NCBI GenBank assembly: GCA_030848705.1
Contig: CM061238.1
Coordinates: 51,747,133 to 51,811,132 of the forward strand
Origin: Heracleum sosnowskyi
Taxonomy: Eukaryota; Streptophyta; Magnoliopsida; Apiales; Apiaceae
Reading direction: 5' to 3'
DNA length: 64,000 nt
Below the pieces are notes generated by a model, which was not told the origin of the DNA, did not search any database, and was given only the letters and a program-made list of their open reading frames with translations. The translations under genes were made by a program, and so were the position numbers. This document shows positions 55,706 through 64,000 of the stretch, in pieces (within the stretch, counting starts at the first letter, position 1; each line of letters opens with the position of its first letter).

Positions 55706-56197
55706 TGTTAGGCCGAATACACAATATATAATCAATATAAGTATGATAATAACAATTGAGAACACTGTTTATGAATCAACAACTGAATTATATAAATAAC
55801 TCTTCTCTCAGTGATGTTAAAGAATCACAGAGAGCTGCTAGGTTACAAGAATAATGTATTCAGTATTCGCATCCCTTTTAGGGTTAACCTATCTGTGTTT
55901 ATATAATACACAGTTACATAATCAATCTCTAATTGATATCCTATAAATCAGCTATACAATTTATATCAATCTAGGATTGCTTCTGTCTTCTGTCCCGTTT
56001 ATTTAGCCGTCTCAATATATTCTTCTTCTTTCCATCTTCAGAATATATTGCTTCTAGAATCTTCAATTAAGCACCGACAGCTAAAGTAAACTCTCACCCC
56101 GTCAGACTTTAACAAACTCTGACTGGCTTCTAGTAAACTCTGATGAGTACCTGTTGCTTAAACACTGATAAACAATCATCAGCAATTATATCTAACA
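55706..56197 (-). repeat. Element B 3' LTR
   Basis: TGTTAGGCCGAATACAC ... ATATCTAACA, the same ends as copia-1. Contains two AAACTCTG words near 56110-56145. Confidence 0.88.
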
Positions 56198-56342
56198 ATC
56201 TCCCCCAACTTGTGCATAATAAAAATGTACAAGTTATCAGATAATTGATGATGTCAAAACATATAACAAATGCAGTGTTTAAAATATAAAAGAGTTTAAC
56301 TTTAACTTAGAACGGAAAACTTTAAAAACTTACAGTCAGACT

Positions 56343-58691
56343 TTACTTAATCTCTTCAATATCAGGCACTGTCCTGAGATAGTCAATGAGTAGCCTCCTT
56401 TCAGCTTTTTCTAGCTCATCCACCATTATTTCTTTCAATTCTTTAAGCTCTGGATCACTTTCTCCAGTCTGGTAGATAGCAGCTCTCAGAGAATAAATGC
56501 TGTTCTTCCTCATTTCATTCCCTAGTCGGATAAAGTAAGATTTGTCTGACTCTAAGTTGAATTCCAAAACCTTTATACCCAGTGTTGTCTTGAACTTGGC
56601 ACTGTTTCTCTTTATTTCAACAATCTTTCCATAAGCATCTCTGTACTTAGGAATATATGCACTTGAAACACCTCCTCCAAACATAGCTTTTGTTTTCAGC
56701 ATCCTTTCTCTTAGAACTAGAGTAGCATTATGAGTACTTCTATTTTTGATTTTGAGAAGATATAGAACGTACTCAAGCTCTTCCCATAGTTTCAATTGAA
56801 CATCAGCTTCTCCTACTCTGTATACTCTTCCATCAGACATAAAGTATAACAGAACCTCTTTCTTTAATCCTCTATGATAAACCATCTGAACAGACTCTAG
56901 TTTATCAAGGCTCTCTTGAGATACCCCAACACCAGGTTCTGCCAGTGATGAATGGTCAAAAGAACTGTTATTGATTCTCTTTTCTCTGTGTGAACCCAAA
57001 CCAGATTTATCATAAGATTGCTTTCCATGTACTGTTCTGGTTTGAGAAAAGTCCACAGCTTCTAGCTTCAGAGTTTCAGAAAGTACAGGTCTTAAAAAAC
57101 CTTTGAGTTGTGGAGCTAGCTGAGTTTGTACAACTTGAGCATTGTCAGAGGTTGTCACAATTTTAGTAGAAATATCAACTTGAGCAACGTCAGAGGTTGA
57201 TTGATTTAGCCTTGATTCAACTTGAGCAACGTCAGAGGTTGAATAATTCTTCTTTGGTAACTGTCCTTCTTCTACCAGTATACCTTTTCCTTTATCAGTA
57301 TTTGCAATCACAGGCCTCCTTGTGTATTGTAAACTCTGTTGAGAGTTCACATTTTCTTTAATAGAAATTCCCAGTTCCTTTCTCCTAGGAGCCTTGGCCT
57401 TTTTCTTGTAAGTACCAGCTTCAACCTTCTTCTGGTGTTCTTCAGCAAGAAGCTTCAACTCAGCATCCATATCTTCTACTGTGACTTGACCATCATGTTC
57501 TTCTAAAAAGAGTTTAGCAACAATCTCTTCATCAGTAATTGGATTATCTGAAATCACTACTCTTTGAAGTTTTGAAGAGGATTGTCCACCAGAGTTTACT
57601 CTTTCAGAGTATGTCTGTCTAGCAGAGTTTGACCTAAGTCTCCCTTGCTCTTGAGAAGACTTTGACTTTTTCTCTGCTCCTCTGCTTCCACCATCATTAG
57701 AATCATCCCTCAGTCTCAAGGTTGGAGTCCTTTTGCATTTGTCTTTAGGTACTTTCTCCCCCTTTTTGACGTCATCAGGAATAAAAACTGATGTCAGCAA
57801 CTCTAGTGATGTAGCAATAGAAGTAAGTTGAGAAGACATAGCAGTCTGATTCTCTTCCACCTTGCTTGGCCTTTGCTTTATTTCCACTTGATCCTTGATC
57901 ATGGAAGATAATCTAGTTCTATCATTCTTCAAAGCCAACTCCTTAGCAGCAATATCATTACTCAATCCAATGACAGCTTTGTGAGTCTCATCAAAGCGAT
58001 TGTGCAATGATTTGACTTGAACAACTGTAGCCTTGAAATGTGTCAACAACTCAGGATTTGAAATCTCCTGTGCAGATTGAGCAACAAAATCAGCAGTCCT
58101 TTGCTTGGAGAAAATACAATCAGCTCCTGACCAGTTTGCATAATGCATTTCCCTGTAATGAGCTTCAGTTGCATGTTGATTTTCTTTGATAGACTCTTCA
58201 GTAGGATCCCTTAGAAAAGCTATTGACTCATTATCATCAGAGTTTGAAAGTGCAGCATTGATCCCAGAGTTTGCATGATCAGAATTTTCAGATTTGTGAT
58301 CAGCATTATCAAAATCAACTCTAGCTTCATTAACATTGTCTACAGTAGCCTCAGCGTTTATCTGTGCAGCTTCATGAATCTCAGAGTTTGCATTTACAAG
58401 AACCTCTGCTTCTACAGGAACAGACTCTACAACAACTTCTTCTTCTTGAACTACCTTTTCAACAGCATCTTCTTGCATATTCTCTGCTGTAGCATCATCC
58501 AATTTCTCCTCAGCAGCTGCAGGAATCTGATCAACCTCCTCACCCATTTCAGGAACTTGATTAGTCACAGAAAGATTTACTGTATGAGTAGTAAGTGACT
58601 CTTCTAAAACTAGAGTGGGCTGATCAGCTGCCACATCCTCAGTATCACAAACACTGATCTTGCTCAAACATTTCAGCCTCTGTATCAGCAT
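56343..58691 (-). CDS. ORF3 C-terminal two thirds (element B)
   Basis: 782 codons open on the minus strand; the first 15 or so codons overlap the upstream frame and are probably not native. It reads: an acidic Glu/Ala/Val-rich part (about 20-170), a segment matching copia-1 ORF3 (HYREMHYANWSGADCIFSKQ against FQNMYYKNWADADCVFSAQR), a helical stretch (FKATVVQVKSLHNRFDE), basic Ser-rich linkers, TSDVAQVE-type repeats (about 485-530), and the conserved C-terminal 190 residues (LDKLESVQMVYHRGLKKEVL, LKLWEELEYVLYLLKIKNRS, VSSAYIPKYRDAYG, IYSLRAAIYQTG, VPDIEEIK). No catalytic signature is visible. Six CAGAGTTT words lie in the coding region. Confidence 0.75.
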   Translation of the reverse strand: MLIQRLKCLSKISVCDTEDVAADQPTLVLEESLTTHTVNLSVTNQVPEMGEEVDQIPAAAEEKLDDATAENMQEDAVEKVVQEEEVVVESVPVEAEVLVNANSEIHEAAQINAEATVDNVNEARVDFDNADHKSENSDHANSGINAALSNSDDNESIAFLRDPTEESIKENQHATEAHYREMHYANWSGADCIFSKQRTADFVAQSAQEISNPELLTHFKATVVQVKSLHNRFDETHKAVIGLSNDIAAKELALKNDRTRLSSMIKDQVEIKQRPSKVEENQTAMSSQLTSIATSLELLTSVFIPDDVKKGEKVPKDKCKRTPTLRLRDDSNDGGSRGAEKKSKSSQEQGRLRSNSARQTYSERVNSGGQSSSKLQRVVISDNPITDEEIVAKLFLEEHDGQVTVEDMDAELKLLAEEHQKKVEAGTYKKKAKAPRRKELGISIKENVNSQQSLQYTRRPVIANTDKGKGILVEEGQLPKKNYSTSDVAQVESRLNQSTSDVAQVDISTKIVTTSDNAQVVQTQLAPQLKGFLRPVLSETLKLEAVDFSQTRTVHGKQSYDKSGLGSHREKRINNSSFDHSSLAEPGVGVSQESLDKLESVQMVYHRGLKKEVLLYFMSDGRVYRVGEADVQLKLWEELEYVLYLLKIKNRSTHNATLVLRERMLKTKAMFGGGVSSAYIPKYRDAYGKIVEIKRNSAKFKTTLGIKVLEFNLESDKSYFIRLGNEMRKNSIYSLRAAIYQTGESDPELKELKEIMVDELEKAERRLLIDYLRTVPDIEEIK

Positions 58692-59979
58692 TTGCCATGT
58701 CAGGCATAGTGGCTACTTCAACATCTTCAGTAGCCTCCTGAATAATAACTTCAGGAGCTTCAGTATCCACAAAGACCCTGTCCTCTTTATCATCATTTAC
58801 AGCAGACTCCTGAACAACAACTTTTGGAGCTTCATCCTGGACAGCTTCAGTGTCTGGTGTAGATTCATCCAAATTATCAAAAAGATAATTAGCAACTAAT
58901 CTTCTTTTCCTCTGATGAAGAGTTTCATTATCAACATCATCATCATCATCAGTTTTTGGTCTATTTGCTCTTCTCTTCTTAGAATGACCAACACCCGTTG
59001 GCACAGAAGACTTGGACACTCCCACTTCAGTAGCTGGTCTAACAGACTTTACAGGTTTGGAACCAACATGCTTAGTCCTACCACTGGATTTAGGTTTGAC
59101 AGATGTAGATGGAGGAAGTTCTGTTTGTAAACGTTCTGGTTGGGGTTCTGATTGAGAAGGAGTTTGTGTTTGTGGATGGATTTGATCATTTACAAACTGT
59201 TGCACAGATACAGGAAGTAACAAATCTCCAGCAACCCCTTTCTTAACATCCTTGTTGATAAGATCAGAGAATATCCTCTTGTGTAATTTAAAACAAGAAA
59301 TAACATCTTCATCAACTATTTCTACCCCTTGAACACAGGTAGAGAATAAAATCTGACAAAATCTAGAAAAGTAAACTACCCCTCGATTCTCTGTCATTTT
59401 CTCCCCTAAATTAGTTAAGACAAGTCTTGCAAAATCAAAATGATTATCATATAAAAGAGAATACCCGATTTGCAGACTGTCCATGGGAATATCATCCCAG
59501 TTGGTGCATTTCTTCCCGAACGTTCTTGTTATGCAGTCAAAGAAGAAGCTCCACTCCTTCCTCAAGAACGGTCGCTTCAACTGTCCTATCTTTGTCAAGG
59601 GCCCAGAATACCCAATCTCTCGCATCATCCTTAGCAAATCAGTGTCACCCATTCCAATTGTATATGAAGAAAACTCAGGAAACCCCATTACAGTTCGAAT
59701 TGTACCAGAAGTAATTGCATACTCTGCTTCTTGAAATTCAAAGATTATAGATGGGTTGCCAGAATCACCACCATCATCATAAGTACTCGTCTCCCAGAAA
59801 GCCTTGATTTGCGAACCAGAAAGTGTTGTTGGTTCTACTAGAGCACGCCCAATCGCTGACTGAGAAAGAAATTTCTGAATCATGTGAAACGCCTCTGGTG
59901 CGTTGGCAGTGTTTAGTGGTGCTGCATAATTGTTAGGAACAAACTCTAACCCAGAAGAAACAAACGATGTAGTCGCCAT
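58645..59979 (-). CDS. ORF3 N-terminal third (element B)
   Basis: 444 codons from ATG. A folded-looking N-terminal 240 residues (AFHMIQKFLSQSAIGRALVE, SQIKAFWETSTYDD, YAITSGTIRTVMGFPEFSSY, KEWSFFFDCITRTFGKKC, DNHFDFARLVLTNLGEKM) is followed by a Pro/Ser/Lys linker with a basic patch (SKKRRANRPK) and an acidic end. The pattern resembles the N-terminus of third ORFs in Asteraceae and other dicot copia elements, which have a comparable QFW(N/Q)TA motif region; that is from memory of the family, not a search. The frame ends at 58645 and overlaps the next in another frame by 47 bases, so one indel between 58645 and 58691 has split an ORF of about 1,200 codons. Confidence 0.75.
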   Translation of the reverse strand: MATTSFVSSGLEFVPNNYAAPLNTANAPEAFHMIQKFLSQSAIGRALVEPTTLSGSQIKAFWETSTYDDGGDSGNPSIIFEFQEAEYAITSGTIRTVMGFPEFSSYTIGMGDTDLLRMMREIGYSGPLTKIGQLKRPFLRKEWSFFFDCITRTFGKKCTNWDDIPMDSLQIGYSLLYDNHFDFARLVLTNLGEKMTENRGVVYFSRFCQILFSTCVQGVEIVDEDVISCFKLHKRIFSDLINKDVKKGVAGDLLLPVSVQQFVNDQIHPQTQTPSQSEPQPERLQTELPPSTSVKPKSSGRTKHVGSKPVKSVRPATEVGVSKSSVPTGVGHSKKRRANRPKTDDDDDVDNETLHQRKRRLVANYLFDNLDESTPDTEAVQDEAPKVVVQESAVNDDKEDRVFVDTEAPEVIIQEATEDVEVATMPDMANADTEAEMFEQDQCL

Positions 59980-60096
59980 TAGTAAGATTTGAAAGAATAA
60001 CAGAGAATCGGATGCAAAAGCTCAAAAGAGTTTGAATGTAGAAAAGTGTTTGTGAATATGTGTGTGTGACAATAGATGTGAATTGGAGTAAGATGT
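59980..60096 (-). other. Leader upstream of element B ORF3
   Basis: Short A-rich untranslated stretch ending where A2 inserted. It contains aaaagagtttgaatg, one base off the CAGAGTTT word. Confidence 0.5.
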
Positions 60097-61139
60097 TGTT
60101 AATCCCAAATGACCTAACAGAATTGTAGAAGGGGGGGTTGAATACAATTCTTGATATTTCTTAAACTTAAAACAACTTACAAATAAAAACTGAACTTAAA
60201 GTAAAAATCACAAGCACATAAATAATTTCAGTTGGATTGTTTGATGATCCAACTGAAGTGATTTTTATTGCGGAAATAATCTGTGATATAAAATGTACAC
60301 AGCTGCTCAGTTACAAGATTGTAGAGAAGTATGCTCTCAAAGATAGCTAATACAAACTATTTGTTTTTCTTCTCTTATCTTTAAAGTAACTGCTACACTT
60401 GGTTATAAATACCCAAGTTTACAATTCTACGTTTGGCTAAACTAAAGAACAATAGTAGTAACCATCAGTAGCTTGCTTTTCATTCCTTTTGTCCAATGGT
60501 CCTTGGAGATCTTTTCTTTTGTCTTCATGCTTATTTTAATCATTCCCAAGAGCCTTATTGGAAATTGGAATGTTTCCTTATTTCCAGTAACCATTTTGAT
60601 GGCTTCCAATGCAAAGTACACTTCCATATCTCCTTTAGATCTGTTCAGTAAACTGTCACTATCACTTTGTCAACTGTTCAAAAAGCAATAGTGATTCGTT
60701 GATAGCAGGGAGATGTGTTTCGTTGATAGCTTTATTCTTCATTCCGTTGATGGTGTTTCCTTCGTTTCGTTGATGGTGTTTCCCTCGTTTCGTTGATGGG
60801 TAAACTCCATACCGTTGACAGAGTGATCTTCATACCGTTGACATGTCTTCACTTAGGTAAAATTACAAGGCATAATATATTTACAATTAACCAACCTATT
60901 TTGCCTATCTAGTACTTAGTCAACATGACTTAGAAAACCTATCTAATACATACAACAGAATGCATATCAAACTGTGAAGTATTGTACAGTGCAATTGCTA
61001 CATTACTCATTTCGTTGATGAGCTTCCTGTCAACGGAATGCTGCAAAGCATGCCATTTCGTTGACAGCTACAAAATGACTTAATACAAAATCTACTAAGT
61101 GTTTTTATAATTATCAGCAAGAACAACATATTCCTAACA
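60097..61139 (-). repeat. A2 3' LTR (1,043 bp)
   Basis: TGTTAATCCC ... TTCCTAACA. It carries nine CGTTGA words on the + strand between about 60695 and 61065; the region 60740-60800 is a local expansion of the ttcgttgatggtgtttcc phrase. Confidence 0.85.
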
Positions 61140-61334
61140 ATCTCCCCCAATTATGACTGATAGAATAACAGCCATAAATCAAGAGCCTTGATGATAACAA
61201 AAACACTCAGACATATTACACATGATAAAAGTAGAAATTGCATTGAGCTTCATTGAATTTAATTGAAAAGCAAAGTAGAAAATCTTACAAAACAAGTGCA
61301 CAGAGTTGCTCCTCTAGACTGAGCAGATTTTTCA

Positions 61335-64000
61335 TCATTGCCTCTGTGGTCTTGTTTTCTTCCCTTTTCTTGCATTGTTCTCCTCAATTTGAGCTTGAAG
61401 TCTTCTGTAGAAAATCTTCTCTTCTTCATCTTGATTCCCCAACTTGGATTGCATTAACCTTAGAGTTTCATTGGATGCCTTCTCCAGTTGGTCTTCTATT
61501 CTGAAGAATCTTCTACAGTTGTCCTTATCTCTGAATTCCCTCATCCAAAAAGGTTGGAGATGAATTATCTTTCCTGTTTGAGGGACCTTCAATACTCTGG
61601 GAAGTGCACCAGGCTTGTTCCAGCTAGCTTTGATTTGGCAAATCTTGGAGACAACCTCAGACTTGGCTATTTTGGTAAAACCAAAATCTTTCTTCAAACA
61701 TTTAAACACAGATAGCAGTGTCTGATAGTCTTCTCCCAGAATTCTGTGTAGAGGCCAAACCTGTTCTCTCCCACCCTTGTAGACAAATACCAATCTCTCT
61801 GGTAGTTTGTAAGAAGCTGCTATTCCTCTCACTTCAACCAGGTCATCAAGATTGATATGAATGTCAGACTCCTCCCTGATATCAGCAATGTAGATGAAGT
61901 CTTCTGAGTTGGTAGGGGGTTTCTCAGCTTGTGGTCTCCTTATCAGAAATGGCTTAGCCTTGGTAGCCCTTTGCTTAGATTTCTTCTTTGGATCCATTTC
62001 AAAGAGGAATTTTGGAAAGTTGGCCTCATCAGACTCAATTGGCTCTCCCTTTGGCTCAATTGGCTGATCATGGAAATTTACAGGATGATTAGGATCACAG
62101 GCTAAATTTACCTCTGAAACTGGATCAGGAATTGTTGGAGGTGCAATTGGTACAGAAGAGTCTGATGCAATGCTCTGAGAGTCATCATTCTCAAAGGTTA
62201 TGTTTCTCCTAGCTCTTGCCTTTGGTTGCCTTGTGCTCTTCTTTGCACTCCTTTCCTCTCTTGCTTTTTCTTCTAGCTGTATTTCTTCTTCATCAAGAGA
62301 CTGAGCAACAGCAAGGGCTTGCATTGCTGCTCTTTCTGACTCTTCATCTTTAGCTTCAGCAAAGTTTGGGTGACCAGCCCAAACACAGATTTCTTGTCCA
62401 TTCCTGTAGACAATTTCCCTTTGCTTCCTTATCTCATAATCATTGCTTTCCTTGCTTTTTGTGATAAGTAGACCAAGAAGCTTGAGCTCATCTGGATAAG
62501 GTGCAGGATAGAAAGTGCTTGCTATATTTTTGCCCTTTGGTTTAGCAGGGGACTTGGGAGATAAGCTTCTTTGGAGTGTAGCTTCTTCCACATCCCTAAT
62601 GCATGAAGTTTGTCCTTTTTCCTTCCTTGGACCTTGAGTGACTCCATGTAGAAGGGGCTCTACCTTATAGAAAGAATTGGTCTGTGGCTCCCATTCCGTT
62701 GGCACTAGAACGATGGCATTCGTTGATGGTTGATCCGTTGATGGATTTGAGTCCTTTGTAGTTCTAGCAATTTTCTTGACCCTTGCTTCTATGTTGGACC
62801 AATGGTCTTTGATTTGTTCTGCAAGTCTCATCCTCATAGAAGCTTCCTGGATCAGGTCAATACCATCCTTTTTCTTCTTTCCAAACTCCCCCATTGCTAA
62901 TGGCTCTTCTGGCAAGGAGATGGCTGGGACCAAAACCTTTGTGATTTGTATCTCTAGCTCCTTAGTTTTCTCCCCCTTTTTGTTATCATCAAGTGAGATG
63001 ATAGGGATTCCTTGAGCTTCCAGAAGCTGGGTGAGTAGGCTAGTTTGCTTCTCCTGTTCCTTCTGCATGTGAGAAAGTGTAGCCTCAACTTTGTCCACTC
63101 TAGAGGAGAGAGTTTTCAAAGATGAGGACACTTCAGGTTACTTGGTGAAAAACCTTGACATCTTGGAGACAGTGTGAAGAGGAAGCTTTTCATCTAGCCT
63201 CCTGTCAGTAGCATCCCTAAGGTTGCTAATTGAATCCTTGATTTATGTAGCCTCAATCCTTGTCTGCAACATTTGTAGCCTTTGAATTTCCAGAGAATCC
63301 ATTATGGCCTTGTAGAATTTCTTTTCCCTTGCTTCAGCAGACTCATGAGCTAGATATGCCTTATTGTACTGCCTTGTGATAGCAGCATCCAAGTTGCATC
63401 TACCATGCATATCCTGAGAAAGCCAGTTTGGTGTAGGAGGCACCACAGAAGTCCCAGTCTGTGTAGTGGTGGCCACCTGTAGATTGTCACCAAAGCTGTC
63501 TTCATCATCAGAAAACTCAAAGTCTCCACTTGCTGCAGCTCCTGGAGGTAGATTGGTCAAGGCATCCTTTGCTCTTTGCATTGATGCAGTAGTATGAATT
63601 AAGTTGAGTGACCTTTCTGCCTCCACATTGCCCTGTTGAGCCATAACTTGATAGGCTGACATAGGATGAGTAAAGGTCTCAGGATCCAGGGAAATACTAT
63701 CCAGAGTTTGTTGATAATGCTCTTGGAAGGTAAGTTCCCTTTCTCCCTCACTGACCCTCATTAACTCACTAGCAATGGCTGCTTCCATCCTTATTGCTCC
63801 TGTAGTCCCTTCTCTCTCTCCACTCTTTTCTTGCATCATGGGCTCCCCATGGCTCACACCTCTCACACCCTCACCTTCACCTACTAAGGTGGTACTCTCA
63901 ATCTCTCCTTTTTCCTGGCTGGAAGAAATAGCCAGCCTCTCACTCTCAGACTCTCCTTTTGCCTGGCTGCAAGCCAGCCTCTCAATTTCACTCCCTCTCA
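61335..64000 (-). pseudogene. A-type ORF in A2, two in-frame stops, N-terminus off window
   Basis: A single minus-strand frame from the window edge to TGA at 61335, with TAA stops near 63243 and 63140. About 885 codons are visible, and it remains open at 64000. The N-terminal part has two copies of an ERLA-xx-SQ-x-KGE-xES repeat, then an extended region with SMQRAKDALTNL and an acidic FSDDEDSFGD stretch, followed by the same helical, coiled-coil, charged-middle and C-terminal order as A1. The last 190 residues are close to 90% like A1 by eye. Conservation of the C-terminus between two diverged copies suggests past selection on the protein. It has no gag, protease, integrase or RT motif. Confidence 0.75.

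Larger units (their letters stand above)
55706..60096 (-). mobile_element. Element B: copia-1 relative carrying ORF3, 5' part cut by A2
   Basis: 3' LTR 55706-56197 (492 bp), clearly homologous to the copia-1 LTR but with many differences and about 50 bp shorter. Flanked on the left by aaatc (55701-55705), the presumed target duplication. The copia-1-type polypurine tract follows (56198-56212), then ORF3 in two frames and a short leader to 60096, where A2 interrupts. No gag or pol of this element is in the window. Its internal region was either ORF3-only or continues beyond A2. Confidence 0.8.
60097..64000 (-). mobile_element. Element A2: second A-type element, runs off the window
   Basis: 3' LTR 60097-61139, copia-1-like polypurine tract (atctcccccaattatgac from 61140), untranslated stretch, then the A-type ORF open to the window end. 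It is inserted in the leader of element B with gatgt (60092-60096) on the left; the other end lies outside. Confidence 0.8.

Overview
This is plant nuclear DNA, almost certainly from a dicot with a large, repeat-rich genome. The evidence is the set of element families: Ty1/copia and Ty3/gypsy chromovirus polyproteins, initiator-Met-tRNA primer sites, CACTA, Helitron and hAT-like elements, and a captured fragment of a plasma-membrane H+-ATPase gene. I see no intact host gene, rRNA or tRNA. The whole window reads as nested transposable elements. Six insertions are supported by target-site duplications (TSDs) readable on both sides.

Left block (about 1-24,013). The 3' part of an old Ty3/gypsy element, probably Tat lineage, lies on the + strand. 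It carries an antisense multi-exon ORF with a gypsy-type transposon domain (PF04195-like), a 55-bp tandem array, a polypurine tract and a 3' LTR. A Tekay-like chromovirus ('gypsy-1', 1472-20495, TSD atgct) split that antisense ORF. Gypsy-1 has LTRs of about 3.2 kb, an extra ORF before gag, and a pol truncated by an internal deletion. Its left LTR was then hit by a very young Ty1/copia element ('copia-1', 2162-10165, minus strand, TSD aaaat) whose two 544-bp LTRs look identical. The pol ORF of copia-1 loses reverse transcriptase in mid-domain and continues in frame into about 700 residues of an element-borne third ORF ('ORF3').

Middle block (24,014-36,284). Here there is a Helitron 3' end, an AT microsatellite, a complete non-autonomous Helitron holding a hAT-like MITE, and a decayed Sirevirus-like copia ('copia-2', minus strand). 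Copia-2 was invaded by a CACTA transposon ('CACTA-1', 27868-32869, TSD tat) carrying a captured H+-ATPase exon and a solo LTR. A second CACTA ('CACTA-2', from 36123) interrupts the copia-2 gag.

Right block (36,285-64,000). Inside CACTA-2 sits 'gypsy-2' (36285-50283, TSD gcaac), a chromovirus relative with LTRs of about 4.65 kb around a 4.7-kb wrecked interior. Next comes a chain of minus-strand insertions, each breaking the one before. Element A1 (50870) is broken by the LTR of a third gypsy (54249), that LTR by element B (55706), and element B by element A2 (60097, running off the window). B and copia-1 have related LTRs and share ORF3. A1 and A2 encode another large non-gag/pol protein with a conserved C-terminal domain.

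The most unusual signals are: (1) the in-frame RT-ORF3 fusion in a recently mobilised element; (2) a short motif (AAACTCTG) peppered through LTR, UTR and coding DNA of copia-1 and B, with different private motifs in the A elements and perhaps copia-2; and (3) a splice-acceptor-like sequence exactly at the gag/pol boundary of both copia elements, where pol lies in the +1 frame and is closed by a stop just upstream.
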